Assembly (NCBI GenBank): GCA_036725605.1
Contig: DAIMDW010000017.1
Coordinates: forward strand, 1-64,000
DNA from: CALBTQ01 sp036725605
GTDB taxonomy: Bacteria; Lernaellota; Lernaellaia; Lernaellales; Lernaellaceae
DNA: 64,000 nt
Reading direction: 5' to 3'
This document shows, piece after piece, positions 47,177 through 55,760 of the stretch (its first letter is position 1; each line of letters starts with the position of its first letter). The notes under the pieces are model-generated. The model searched no databases. It was not told the origin of the DNA and saw nothing but the letters and a program-made list of their open reading frames with translations. The translations under genes were made by a program, and so were the position numbers.

Positions 47177-47380
47177 ATGTCGGATCGGATTTTGTCGGTA
47201 AAAGAAGCCGCCGCCTATTGTCTCGTGTCGCCCGAGACAATTCGCAGGTGGATAAAAAAAGAAGAATTGCCCGCCTTCAACACACGCGGCAAAGGCGTGA
47301 TCAAAATTCGCAAAGACGACCTCGACGCGTTCGTCAAAAGGAACAACATCCTGGTCGATCCGCAAGCGCTGGAAACGTAA
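47177..47380 (+). CDS. Helix-turn-helix (excisionase/MerR-type) DNA-binding protein
   Basis: 67 residues. The whole chain is one winged-helix DNA-binding domain of the excisionase/MerR type: LSVKEAAAYCLVSPETIRRW (helix-turn-helix), then IKKEELPAFNTRGKGVIKIR with the turn and wing, and KDDLDAFVKRNNI. It stands alone between the PseC-like gene and the pentapeptide-repeat gene and has the opposite strand from both. It may regulate the adjacent polysaccharide cluster, but no operator is evident. Confidence 0.8.
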   Translation: MSDRILSVKEAAAYCLVSPETIRRWIKKEELPAFNTRGKGVIKIRKDDLDAFVKRNNILVDPQALET

Positions 47381-47398
47381 ATAAGCCGCTGAAGTACT

Positions 47399-48136
47399 TT
47401 ATTTTTCTTTCTTTTTTTCCTTGGCTTTTTCTTCTTTGGGCTCTTCCCAGATCAATTCATCGGTCGCGGCGCCGTCGAGTTTGACCGTCTGGCGGTCGAT
47501 CCCGATCAACACCGTACCGATCAAAAGCGCCTTGGTAAAAACGGCATCTTTCAGAATGGCTTCGCGCAAATCGGTGACCACCATCAACGAGCGCGAAAAA
47601 TTGGCTCCGGAGAAGTCGGTATTGGCGCAATTGGCGGCGGTCAGATCGGCCTCGGAGAAATTCGTTTTCGCCATATTGCAGTTCTGCGCCAGGATGAAGT
47701 TCAGCTTGGCTTTGTTAAAAGCCGACTCGGAGAAATTCGATCCGTCGACGCACGCGTTGTTGAGAGTCGCCTCCACAAAACGCGCTTTATCGCAATGGAT
47801 TCCGCCCATGTTGACCAACTGCATGTTGGCGCGCGTCAGGTTGGCTTCGGTCAACTGACTGTCTTTGAATACCGCCCCCACGCATTTGGCGCCGGTCAGA
47901 TTGACGCCGCTGAGGTTGCAGCGCAAAAACATCGACCGGCTCAGGTCGGTCTCTTGCAAATTGGCGCCGGTGAAATCGCACTGAACGAACTGGGTGAGGT
48001 GAAAAACGCTGCCGGACAGATCGCGGGAAGAAAAATTGACGTTCTCCAGACTCAAGCCGGAGAGATCCAATTCTCGCAAGGATCGGTTGTTTTCCACCCG
48101 GTCGAATAAATCGTCCTTACTGATTTTGTTGAGCAT
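47399..48136 (-). CDS. Pentapeptide-repeat protein
   Basis: 245 residues. From about residue 25 to 190 it is an array of A(D/N)LXX-type pentapeptides (LSGLSLENVNFSSRDLSGSV; FTGANLQETDLSRSMFLRCN; TKANLTGAKCVGAVF-like steps), which build a right-handed quadrilateral beta-helix. A basic, Lys/Glu-rich tail (EEPKEEKAKEKKKEK) ends the protein. There is no signal peptide. The function of such proteins is usually unknown. The ATG lies 20 bases inside the FapA-type gene, so the two are translationally coupled. Confidence 0.87.
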   Translation of the reverse strand: MLNKISKDDLFDRVENNRSLRELDLSGLSLENVNFSSRDLSGSVFHLTQFVQCDFTGANLQETDLSRSMFLRCNLSGVNLTGAKCVGAVFKDSQLTEANLTRANMQLVNMGGIHCDKARFVEATLNNACVDGSNFSESAFNKAKLNFILAQNCNMAKTNFSEADLTAANCANTDFSGANFSRSLMVVTDLREAILKDAVFTKALLIGTVLIGIDRQTVKLDGAATDELIWEEPKEEKAKEKKKEK

Positions 48137-49817
48137 CTTCTTTCCGATCCATCAGCGGCATGACGGTGATTTCCCCTTCCGACTCCGTTAGCGTTGCATA
48201 TTCGATGGGGCGACGAACATCCATTGTCGCATTTTTAATGCTGACTTCCACATTGGCGAACAATTGGTTGTGGATGTGCAGATAGCTTTTCTTTTGCGCA
48301 TAGGAATTGAGGTACAAATCCAACAATTCGCGCAGTTCCTCATTGCCGACCGTACGCAGCTTGGTCAGCATTTCCAGAAAGCGCTCATGCAATTCTTGTT
48401 TTCGGCCAACCAACCTGCCTCGCGAATTCATTTTTTCCCGTTGCAGGATGAAAAGGCTTTTTCGCATATTATCAAGGTTTTGTACACGTTTCTTCAGGTT
48501 GGATTCCAATTCGGCGATCCGGTCCATATCCTCTTTGGCCACGCCGACGGCCACTTTGGTGCGCAGTTCCATTTCACTGCCGATGTTGTTGCAGTGAATC
48601 GACTCCAACGCCGAGGCGCTGCCGCCCATGATGCTGCCGCGGTTGGTGTTCTCGTTGACCATGTGAATTTCGCGTCCGGCTTTCAGATCGCTGTTGCGCG
48701 AGTACTCGTCGATGACGATATCCTTCCCCGCCACCAGCGTAGCGTCCTGCGTGAAACGCGTAATGATCGACTCGTCCGCATTCACCACCGCTTTGTTTTT
48801 CCCGAAGATTCCGCCGATGATGGTGATGTTGCCGCCGGCCATCAAGCGGGCGGCGCCGACGTTGCCTTCCACACGCAAATCGGCCGTGCAATCAACTCTA
48901 TACCCGTCCTCGATGATGCCCTTGATCACCACCGTGCCGTTGAAATGCACATTGCCCGTGGTGGCGCTGACGTCCTCTAATTCGATGATGTTTTCCACGC
49001 TGATCTGGTCGTTACGGAAAATGACATGGCCGGCGATTTCGCTGTTCCACTTGAGATTGTCCGAATCGGCCCGCACGCCTTTGCCGCAGCGAATGCGCAA
49101 ATCCTTGCCGCGCGTCTGCCGAATGGGCTTGTCGGTCACGGTGCGGCCCGGCGTACCTTCGGTGGGCGGAATTTTCTCCAACAACAACATCTCGGGCTCG
49201 GTGTTGATGATGTTGCCCAATTCTTTCCAGTCGATCTGCTCCAGATTGTCCAGGCTGCGGTCCTGCCGTTTGATCAGCTTGTCGTAATGATAAATCAACT
49301 GCGCGTCTTCGCCGTTGAGCGGCTGCTCGCCGTTGGCCACCGTCACCGTCTGGCCGTAGATCTGTTGCTCAACCACTTCCTTGATTTTTTCCGCGTCGAT
49401 GCCGAAGGAGACTTTCTTTTCCTCCAGCGCCTTGCGGATCATCTCCTCGTTGACCGGCGTACCTTCGCCCACCGGCGGGATCACACGCAGCATGGCGCGC
49501 AGGTCGTCGGTGGATCGCTGGACGGCCACCTGCGCCGCGCGGTTGATTTTTAGTTGTTGCTCCTCCTCGGGAACTTCTTCTTCCTTTGCCTCGCCTTCCT
49601 TAGCCTCGCCTTCCTTAGCCTCGCCTTCCTTTTTTTCTTCCGCTTCGGCGCCGTCCTTCGCGGACGGAGCATCCTCCTGCGGTTTGTCGTCAGGATCGGC
49701 GGCGGACTCTTTCAGCACAGACGGGGGAGTTGCATCCTCCGTTAGGACTTGATCAATAACCGAATCCAAATCCGTTTCCTGAGCTATTTCTTTTTCTTTG
49801 TCGTTGGTCGAATCCAC
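48117..49817 (-). CDS. FapA/DUF342 family protein
   Basis: 566 residues from a GTG. The N-terminal 90 residues are acidic with a KEGEA repeat. The central part fits the FapA (DUF342) two-domain pattern: GTPGRTVTDKPIRQTRGKDL and an array of glycine/asparagine-rich beta-helix strands (HVIFRNDQISVENIIELED; GNVHFNGTVVIKGIIEDGY; VEGNVGAARLMAGGNITIIG). A coiled-coil C-terminus (LESNLKKRVQNLDNMRKSLF) follows. FapA proteins are polymerising and membrane-binding, and one member is linked to flagellar assembly. No flagellar gene is nearby. The next gene encodes the pentapeptide protein. Confidence 0.82.
   Translation of the reverse strand: MDSTNDKEKEIAQETDLDSVIDQVLTEDATPPSVLKESAADPDDKPQEDAPSAKDGAEAEEKKEGEAKEGEAKEGEAKEEEVPEEEQQLKINRAAQVAVQRSTDDLRAMLRVIPPVGEGTPVNEEMIRKALEEKKVSFGIDAEKIKEVVEQQIYGQTVTVANGEQPLNGEDAQLIYHYDKLIKRQDRSLDNLEQIDWKELGNIINTEPEMLLLEKIPPTEGTPGRTVTDKPIRQTRGKDLRIRCGKGVRADSDNLKWNSEIAGHVIFRNDQISVENIIELEDVSATTGNVHFNGTVVIKGIIEDGYRVDCTADLRVEGNVGAARLMAGGNITIIGGIFGKNKAVVNADESIITRFTQDATLVAGKDIVIDEYSRNSDLKAGREIHMVNENTNRGSIMGGSASALESIHCNNIGSEMELRTKVAVGVAKEDMDRIAELESNLKKRVQNLDNMRKSLFILQREKMNSRGRLVGRKQELHERFLEMLTKLRTVGNEELRELLDLYLNSYAQKKSYLHIHNQLFANVEVSIKNATMDVRRPIEYATLTESEGEITVMPLMDRKEDAQQNQ
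49588..49630. repeat. 15-bp tandem repeat in the FapA-type gene
   Basis: About three copies of GCCTCGCCTTCCTTA, encoding the KEGEA repeats on the minus strand. Confidence 0.75.
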
Positions 49818-49945
49818 GCAATCATCCCCGAATTTTTCGCCGAGTCTCGTCAGTGCTTAATCGTAACCCGGTACAGCTCCCCTGCTGCACTGTTATAATA
49901 TATCGTCAAAAGCGAATAAGAAACATAGTAATTCTTTTCTGATTC

Positions 49946-50884
49946 CTATGATTTTGCTTCCCAATATCGGTAGATATCCCGCAACGTTTCCTCGATGGAC
50001 CGTTGCGGGCGCCATCCGGTCTCGCGCAACAGTTTGTCCGCCGATCCGTACAGGACCGGCAGATCGATCGGCCGCAACCGCGCCGGATCGACTTCGATGC
50101 TGATTTCCATCGCGGCGATGTCGATCAACATTTTCACTAAATCTTCAATAATAAAGGCTTTTCCCGTACAGATATTAAAAATGCTCCCCGTGGAAGCGGA
50201 TTGCAACGCCAAGCGATACGCCGTCACCACATCGCGTACATCGGTGATGTCGCGCCGGGCCGACAGGTTGCCTACCTGCAACACCGGCCGTTGTTTACCG
50301 GCTTTTATCTCCGCCAACTGGCGAGCGAAGCCCGAAACGGAAAACCGCGGACTTTGCCCGGGACCGATATGGGTGAAGGGCCGGGCAATAATGACATCCA
50401 GTCCGTGCAACCGGGCCTGAAACAAAGTTAACTGTTCAGTCAATAGCTTCGATTGGGCATAAAAATTGGCCGGTTGCGGCAGGCTATCCTCGGTGAAAGG
50501 CATTTTCTCCGGCGGAGCGCTCCCATAAACCTCGGCGGAACTGACCAACAACAGGCGCGCTTGCGGCCGATGCAGGGTCAAAGCGCGCAGCAAATTGGCC
50601 GTGCCGCCAATGTTGATCGCCATGGTTTCGGCCGGATTGGCTTCCCCTTCCGGCACGAAAGCCTGCGCGGCCAGATGAATCACCGCCTCGACGTCGTAGG
50701 CGGCCAGCAGGCGCTCGACGGCCTGGGCGTCGCGAATGTCCAGCAATTCGCGATGCTCGATCGTTTCATCCGGTTCAAGGCCGGCGGGAAAATAGGCGGC
50801 CACGACCTGATCGCCGTGGGAGCGCAGATGGTCCGTCAGATGCCGGCCGACAAAACCGGATGCGCCGGTTACCAGAATTTTCAC
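49946..50884 (-). CDS. rmd: GDP-6-deoxy-mannose reductase-type SDR
   Basis: 312 residues from a GTG that overlaps the gmd stop (GTGA). The Rossmann motif VTGASGFVGRHL begins at residue 5; the catalytic YAQSK (YxxxK) follows at about residue 135, and the RRDITDVRDVVTAY segment is typical of GDP-4-keto-6-deoxymannose reductase (Rmd). It reduces the product of Gmd to GDP-D-rhamnose or GDP-6-deoxytalose; the stereochemistry cannot be fixed from sequence. Coupling to gmd is strong support. Confidence 0.87.
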   Translation of the reverse strand: MKILVTGASGFVGRHLTDHLRSHGDQVVAAYFPAGLEPDETIEHRELLDIRDAQAVERLLAAYDVEAVIHLAAQAFVPEGEANPAETMAINIGGTANLLRALTLHRPQARLLLVSSAEVYGSAPPEKMPFTEDSLPQPANFYAQSKLLTEQLTLFQARLHGLDVIIARPFTHIGPGQSPRFSVSGFARQLAEIKAGKQRPVLQVGNLSARRDITDVRDVVTAYRLALQSASTGSIFNICTGKAFIIEDLVKMLIDIAAMEISIEVDPARLRPIDLPVLYGSADKLLRETGWRPQRSIEETLRDIYRYWEAKS

Positions 50885-51864
50885 AGCAGGTTGTGCTCCA
50901 TCAGTCGCTTGCAGGATTCCAGATCGGAGTCGACCATCATCTCCACCAACTCCTGGAAGCTCACGCGCGGTTCCCACCCCAGCTTGTCTTTGGCTTTGCT
51001 GTAATCGCCGATCAGGAAATCAACCTCTGCCGGCCGGTACAGCGACTGCTCGGAAATCACGTAATCCTGCCAGTTCAGGCCCACGCGGTCGAAAGCGATT
51101 TCGACCAGTTCGCGCACCGAATGCGCCTCGCCGGTGGAGATGACGTAATCGTCGGGCTCGTCCTGCTGCAGCATCAGCCACATGGCCCGCACGTAATCGC
51201 CGGCATAGCCCCAGTCGCGGCGAGCATCGAGGTTGCCCAGGTGCAGTTTGTCGGTCAGCCCCAGCTTGATGCGCGCGGCGGTGTCGGTCACCTTGCGGGT
51301 GACGAACTCCTTGCCCCGGCGCGGAGACTCGTGGTTGAACAAAATGCCCGAGCAGGCCCACAGGCCGAAACTCTCGCGGTAGTTGACCGTAATGAAATGC
51401 CCGTACACTTTGGCCACGCCGTAGGGGCTGCGCGGATAAAAGGGCGTCGTTTCCTTTTGCGGAATCTCGCGCACCTTGCCGAACATCTCGCTGGAGCTGG
51501 CTTGGTAGATACGGATCTTCGGATTCACCAGGCGCACCGCTTCGAGCAATCGCGTGACGCCCAGGGCGGTGAACTCGCCGGTCAGCACCGGCTGGTTCCA
51601 ACTGGTGGGCACGAAACTCATCGCACCCAGGTTGTACAGTTCGTCGGGCTGCGCTTCTTCCAACAAACGAATCAGGCTGAGCTGATCGAGCAGATCGCCC
51701 TGGTGGATGGCGATTTTGTCGCGCAGATGCTCGATGCGATCAAACGTTTCGGTGCTCGCCCGGCGCACCATGCCGTGCACCGCGTATCCCTTTTCCAACA
51801 GGAAATCGGCCAGATACGATCCGTCCTGGCCGGTGATGCCGGTGATCAACGCGCACTTTTTCAT
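50881..51864 (-). CDS. gmd: GDP-mannose 4,6-dehydratase
   Basis: 327 residues from the ATG at 51864 (MKKCALITGITGQDGSYLAD) with AGGAGAATG upstream. The GxxGxxG motif GITGQDGSYLADFLLEKGY, the substrate motif YPRSPYGVAKVYGH (YxxxK) and RDWGYAGDYVRAMW are diagnostic. It makes GDP-4-keto-6-deoxy-mannose, the precursor of several deoxyhexoses. It is followed by rmd and preceded by uppP, tying it to surface glycan synthesis. Confidence 0.96.
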   Translation of the reverse strand: MKKCALITGITGQDGSYLADFLLEKGYAVHGMVRRASTETFDRIEHLRDKIAIHQGDLLDQLSLIRLLEEAQPDELYNLGAMSFVPTSWNQPVLTGEFTALGVTRLLEAVRLVNPKIRIYQASSSEMFGKVREIPQKETTPFYPRSPYGVAKVYGHFITVNYRESFGLWACSGILFNHESPRRGKEFVTRKVTDTAARIKLGLTDKLHLGNLDARRDWGYAGDYVRAMWLMLQQDEPDDYVISTGEAHSVRELVEIAFDRVGLNWQDYVISEQSLYRPAEVDFLIGDYSKAKDKLGWEPRVSFQELVEMMVDSDLESCKRLMEHNLL

Positions 51865-51874
51865 CACATTCTCC

Positions 51875-52702
51875 TCATGATCCCACAATGGCAATGATGC
51901 CCAGTATCATACAATAAAAACCAAACCAGTACAGGCTCCCTCGGCGCACGAAGCGCAGGAGCACTTTTAACGCGAAATAGCCCGACACGACCGAGGCGAT
52001 AAAACCGCCGATGGCGGCGACAACAAATCCGTCGGGGATCTCCTTGATTCTCAACGCCTGCAACAGCACCGCGCCCAAAATGGCGGGGATGGAAATAAGA
52101 AAGCTCAAGCGCGCGGCGGTTTCCCGTTCCAGACCGGTCATCATGCCCGCCACGATCGTCGAACCCGAACGGCTGATGCCCGGGGTGATTGCCGCGGCTT
52201 GCACCAGCCCGACGATCAGCGATCGCCCCCACCCCAATCCGCGCATGTCGACCTTCGCCGGCGGCGCCCAGCGGGAAGCCAGCAACAGCGCCGCGGTGAT
52301 CAGCAACGCGACGCCGATCATACGGACGTTTGTAAAGGCGCGATCGAAAACGTCGACCAGCGTGAAACCGACGATCACCGCCGGAATCGTGGCCACGGCG
52401 ATCCACACGATCAGCCGCACGTGCGGCCGTTCGCGCCAGGCTTCGCGCCAATTGCGTTCGCGCACCGTCTGCCAACCCTCACGCGCAATGGCCAGTAGAT
52501 CGTCGGCGAAAACGATGAACACGGCCACCAGCGTACCCAGGTGTAAAATGGTGTCCAAAAACAACGGCACCGACTCCAGGTCAAGCGAGAGCAAGTGCTT
52601 GATCAGCGCCAGGTGACCGGACGAGCTGATCGGCAAAAATTCGGTGAGTCCTTGCAGGATGCCCAGCAGGATGGAGAAAAAAAGATAAATGGCAGACTCC
52701 AA
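51875..52702 (-). CDS. uppP: Undecaprenyl-diphosphatase
   Basis: 275 residues starting at a TTG; eight hydrophobic segments. The active-site signature GLTEFLPISSSGHLAL (with the Glu-rich loop) and PGISRSGSTIVAGM are complete. It dephosphorylates undecaprenyl pyrophosphate to recycle the lipid carrier for cell-wall and polysaccharide synthesis. It lies 10 bases upstream of gmd. Confidence 0.96.
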   Translation of the reverse strand: MESAIYLFFSILLGILQGLTEFLPISSSGHLALIKHLLSLDLESVPLFLDTILHLGTLVAVFIVFADDLLAIAREGWQTVRERNWREAWRERPHVRLIVWIAVATIPAVIVGFTLVDVFDRAFTNVRMIGVALLITAALLLASRWAPPAKVDMRGLGWGRSLIVGLVQAAAITPGISRSGSTIVAGMMTGLERETAARLSFLISIPAILGAVLLQALRIKEIPDGFVVAAIGGFIASVVSGYFALKVLLRFVRRGSLYWFGFYCMILGIIAIVGS

Positions 52703-52708
52703 CGGGTG

Positions 52709-53113
52709 TTATGCGTTGATGATTTCTTCCGCGATGCCCAGATGATGTTTAACCCGTGCAATCAAAGTGTCAATATTAAAAGGTTTGCACAGGTAATCAT
52801 CTCCACCGCATTCGTAACCACGTTGGATGTTTTCCCGCGAGGTGAGCGCACTCACGAAAATGATCGGGACTTTCATGAAATCAGGCATTTTTCGGATCAG
52901 CCGGCACAATTCGTAGCCGTCGATCCAGCTCATGCTGATGTCGAGCAAAATCAAATCGGGTTTGTTGATTCTCAGGTATCCGGCCAACTTCAGGCCGTTG
53001 GGGGCGGAAAGGGTATGGAATCCATGGCGCGACAACACGCGACACATCATTTCCCGATAAACGTTGTCGTCATCCACGACCAGAAGAGTGTACTTCTTTT
53101 GGCGCTGTCCCAC
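52709..53113 (-). CDS. Stand-alone response regulator receiver
   Basis: 134 residues from a GTG with GGAGAAGACA upstream. It is a single receiver domain: acidic pocket VVDDD (residues 12-16), phospho-Asp in LILLDISM, SA in FVSAL and the Lys in YLCKPF. There is no output domain, so it acts through protein contact (CheY-like or a phosphorelay partner). No cognate kinase is adjacent; the hybrid kinase at 11751-14369 is a distant candidate. Confidence 0.93.
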   Translation of the reverse strand: MGQRQKKYTLLVVDDDNVYREMMCRVLSRHGFHTLSAPNGLKLAGYLRINKPDLILLDISMSWIDGYELCRLIRKMPDFMKVPIIFVSALTSRENIQRGYECGGDDYLCKPFNIDTLIARVKHHLGIAEEIINA

Positions 53114-53200
53114 TGTCTTCTCCTCGAACTCCAGCGGCGAACGTCCCTCCTCCCATTACTCGTCTATCCGCTCACGCCGTCGCATATAAGTGTATTCCGG

Positions 53201-53228
53201 TTGACAGCGGAGAAATCGATGGGATACT
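53201..53228 (+). promoter_or_regulatory. Candidate promoter of the H1-tailed reductase
   Basis: TTGACA (53201-53206), 16-base spacer, GATACT (53223-53228). About 85 bases of leader before the ATG at 53321. Confidence 0.5.
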
Positions 53229-53320
53229 TACATTTGTTCATTAAACGCATCTATCGGACACTTACAGCGAAAAGTGAAGCAACTTCATTTCAAAAATTGA
53301 AATAAACGGAAGGATCGATC

Positions 53321-54784
53321 ATGGCCGCGAAACAAACCAAAGCATCGGCTGCGAAAAAAGGGAAGAAAATCACGGCGAAAAAAGCCCCGGCAGTCAAAAC
53401 CGCCTCCAAACCGAAGCCCGCCAAAAAGGCGCCGGCCAAAAAAGCCACGCCCAAACCGGCTGCGGTGAAAAAGGCGCCGGCCAAAAAAGCGGCACCCAAA
53501 CCGGCCGCGGTGAAAAAAGCGCCGGCCAAAAAAGCCGCACCCAAACCGGCTGCGGTGAAAAAAGCGCCGGTCAAAAAAGCCGCCCCCAAACCCGCCGCGG
53601 TGAAAAAGGCGCCGGCCAAAAAAGCCGCACCCAAACCGAGAATCGAAAAAGCGGCCGTTGAAAAAAAGGCGGGGAAGACCCTGTTTTTCACCGGTTTCCC
53701 CGGCTTCCTCGGGCGACACTTCTTCCGGAAATTCGCCGCGGAAAAAACCTACGATAAATACTACGTGCTCATCCAGGAAAAATTCCGCGAGAAGGCCGAG
53801 CGCGAAATCGACGATCTCCTTCCCTTCGATCCGCAGATCAAAAACAAAATCGAATTGGTCGCCGGCGATCTGACCCTGCTCAACCTCGGCCTGGAAGATC
53901 GCACGCTGGCCAGGGCCCGCGCCGAGGTCACCGACTTCTGGCACCTGGCCGCCGTGTACGATCTGGCCGTCGCCGAGAAAATCGCCTGGGAAATCAATGT
54001 GGAAGGCACCCGGCGCGTGCTCGAGCTTTGCGAACAGTGCAAAAAGCTCGACAAGCTCGTTTACTTTTCCACCTGCTACGTTTCGGGCCTGCGCACCGGC
54101 CTGATCACCGAGGAAGACCTCGATTACGGTCAGGGCCACAAGAACCACTACGAGTCGACCAAGTTCGAAGCCGAAGTGCTCGTGCGCAAACAGCGCGATA
54201 AAATCCCGACGGTCATCATCCGTCCGAGCATCGTCATCGGCGACAGCCAGACCGGCGAAACCGATAAATTCGACGGTCCGTATTTCCTCATCCGCTTCCT
54301 GGCCGACATGGAGAAACGCGACTACCTGAAGTACTTCCACAGCATGCGCATCCCCAGCCTGGGCCAGGGCGGCGCGTACTTCAATCTGGTGCCGGTCGAC
54401 TACCTGGTCGACGCGACGATGCACATCACGGCGAAAGCGTCGGCGCTGGGCAAAACCTTCGCGTTGTGCGATCCCGATCCGCTGACGGCGCGCGAATTCT
54501 ACGACAAGATTTACCAGGTGTTCGGCATGGGCCGGACGCGCGGCGTGGTTCCGATGCCGCTGGTGCAACTGGCGACCAAGACGCCGGGCCTGGCCGACCT
54601 GATGCGCATCCCGGAAGAGGTGCTGCCCTACGTCGATCACTACACGGTGTACGATTGCAAGAACACGCTGGAGTTCGTCGCCGACAGCCATATTCGGTGC
54701 CCGCATCTGCCCGAATACATCAGTACGTTGATCGACTACGTACGCGAGCATCTCTACCAGAAGGGCATGTACGCCAAGTATTGA
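53321..54784 (+). CDS. Histone-H1-like Lys/Ala/Pro tail fused to an NAD-binding reductase (NAD_binding_4) domain
   Basis: 487 residues. Residues 1-118 are almost only Lys, Ala and Pro, with 15-residue repeats from 35 to 106 (consensus KKAPAKKAAPKPAAV), as in histone H1-like or AlgP-like tails. The rest is an SDR of the fatty-acyl-reductase/NAD_binding_4 type: TGFPGFLGRHF (residues 124-134), a Ser in YFSTCYVSG, the catalytic YESTK and a HIRPSIVIGDSQTGE-like stretch. The domain usually reduces acyl thioesters. The fusion suggests tethering to DNA, polyphosphate or the nucleoid, but nothing in the sequence proves this. A promoter is at 53201-53228. Confidence 0.83.
   Translation: MAAKQTKASAAKKGKKITAKKAPAVKTASKPKPAKKAPAKKATPKPAAVKKAPAKKAAPKPAAVKKAPAKKAAPKPAAVKKAPVKKAAPKPAAVKKAPAKKAAPKPRIEKAAVEKKAGKTLFFTGFPGFLGRHFFRKFAAEKTYDKYYVLIQEKFREKAEREIDDLLPFDPQIKNKIELVAGDLTLLNLGLEDRTLARARAEVTDFWHLAAVYDLAVAEKIAWEINVEGTRRVLELCEQCKKLDKLVYFSTCYVSGLRTGLITEEDLDYGQGHKNHYESTKFEAEVLVRKQRDKIPTVIIRPSIVIGDSQTGETDKFDGPYFLIRFLADMEKRDYLKYFHSMRIPSLGQGGAYFNLVPVDYLVDATMHITAKASALGKTFALCDPDPLTAREFYDKIYQVFGMGRTRGVVPMPLVQLATKTPGLADLMRIPEEVLPYVDHYTVYDCKNTLEFVADSHIRCPHLPEYISTLIDYVREHLYQKGMYAKY
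53423..53638 (+). repeat. Four and four-fifths 45-bp tandem repeats encoding the H1-like tail
   Basis: Units of 45 bp beginning AAAAAGGCGCCGGCCAAAAA at 53423, 53468, 53513, 53558 and 53603 (the last incomplete), few mismatches between copies; a slippage-prone region likely to vary in length between strains. Confidence 0.9.
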
Positions 54785-54850
54785 TTCGCTCTTGCGGATT
54801 GTCGCGGCTTCTGCCAATCTTGCCTCGGTTGAAATGGAGGTAAGATCGCG

Positions 54851-55090
54851 ATGCGTTATCGTACAACCAAAGTTAGTCCGCGCATGGCTTTTCGTAAAAG
54901 CGTCGTCACCGGTCCCCGCGAAGTAATGGCGGTCGGCCGCAACGATCCCTGCCCTTGCGGCAGCGGCGAAAAATATAAAAACTGTTGCATCGACAAAGGC
55001 GACCACTTCCTGAAGAAGATGGCGAAGAAGGCCAAGAAAAAGGAAAAGGGAAGCCTGATCGGCAACGTGTTGGCCCGCTTCAAAAAGTAG
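54851..55090 (+). CDS. Small SEC-C motif protein
   Basis: 79 residues; an ATG with GGAGG upstream at 54851, although the ATG at about residue 26 (MAVGRNDPCPC) could also start it. The SEC-C zinc-binding motif is VGRNDPCPCGSGEKYKNCC, as in the C-terminus of SecA and in small metal-binding proteins. The rest is a Lys-rich helix (KKMAKKAKKKEKGSLIG), suggesting nucleic-acid or membrane-surface binding. The next gene begins one base after its stop, so the two share a transcript. Confidence 0.82.
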   Translation: MRYRTTKVSPRMAFRKSVVTGPREVMAVGRNDPCPCGSGEKYKNCCIDKGDHFLKKMAKKAKKKEKGSLIGNVLARFKK

Positions 55091-55723
55091 ATGTCTTCCC
55101 TACGACGCATACTGCTGTCCCTGTTGATCCTGGCGATCATGGGCGGATGGCTGTTGGTCGTCGCCGTGGTTTCGGATTACAACGAAAGCGCCGTGCTGCT
55201 CATCGGCGTGTTGTGGCTGCTGGCCGCCTTCACGCTGAGTTGGAATGCGCGCCGTCGCTGGCTGCCGCTCCTGTTGCTCGCCGCGTTGACGCTGGCGATG
55301 CTCGTCGCCGGCGGTCTCGCCTGGAAAGCCGGCAGCTATAACACCCAGGTGCGGCGGGTCGTCGTCGAGAACGTTCTCGCCGAAACCGCGCGCGCGATGG
55401 AACGCTTCCGCGCCATGGGCCGTGAACTGCCCGACTGCGAGTGGACCTGCCTGGCGCAGCAGTTGCAGGATTCCGGCGCGTGGCAAGGACTGACGATTCC
55501 CTACCGGCAAAGCGACGAAACCGCGCAATTTCAAACGATCCCCCGCAACGACGGTTGGGGCTGCCGCTATCAATACCGGTTGACGGCGCCCGATCGGTTC
55601 CGCCTGCGCAGTTCGGGCCCGGACCGCCGCTTCGAAACGGCCGACGACATCGTGCTCGACAGCGACGCGCCGCCGCCCGCCGAGGTGCGCCCCCTGCCCG
55701 TGTTCGGCCGACGCCCGCTTTGA
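55091..55723 (+). CDS. Membrane protein with pseudopilin-like C-terminal motif
   Basis: 210 residues beginning MSSLRRILLSLLILAIMGGW immediately after the previous stop. Two or three membrane helices fill the first 90 residues (RRILLSLLILAIMGGWLLVV; RRRWLPLLLLAALTLAMLVA). A soluble tail follows with an ending like the calcium site of GspG pseudopilins (SSGPDRRFETADDIVLDSD). That resemblance suggests a pilin-like fold but the N-terminal processing site is missing. Function unknown. Confidence 0.6.
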   Translation: MSSLRRILLSLLILAIMGGWLLVVAVVSDYNESAVLLIGVLWLLAAFTLSWNARRRWLPLLLLAALTLAMLVAGGLAWKAGSYNTQVRRVVVENVLAETARAMERFRAMGRELPDCEWTCLAQQLQDSGAWQGLTIPYRQSDETAQFQTIPRNDGWGCRYQYRLTAPDRFRLRSSGPDRRFETADDIVLDSDAPPPAEVRPLPVFGRRPL

Positions 55724-55760
55724 TTGACACCGCCGACGGCCTTGGGCTAGCGTGCCGACA

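Noticed and set aside
53423..53638. CRISPR-like 45-bp repeats
   Set aside because: They are in frame, contiguous with no unique spacers, and encode the Lys/Ala/Pro tail.
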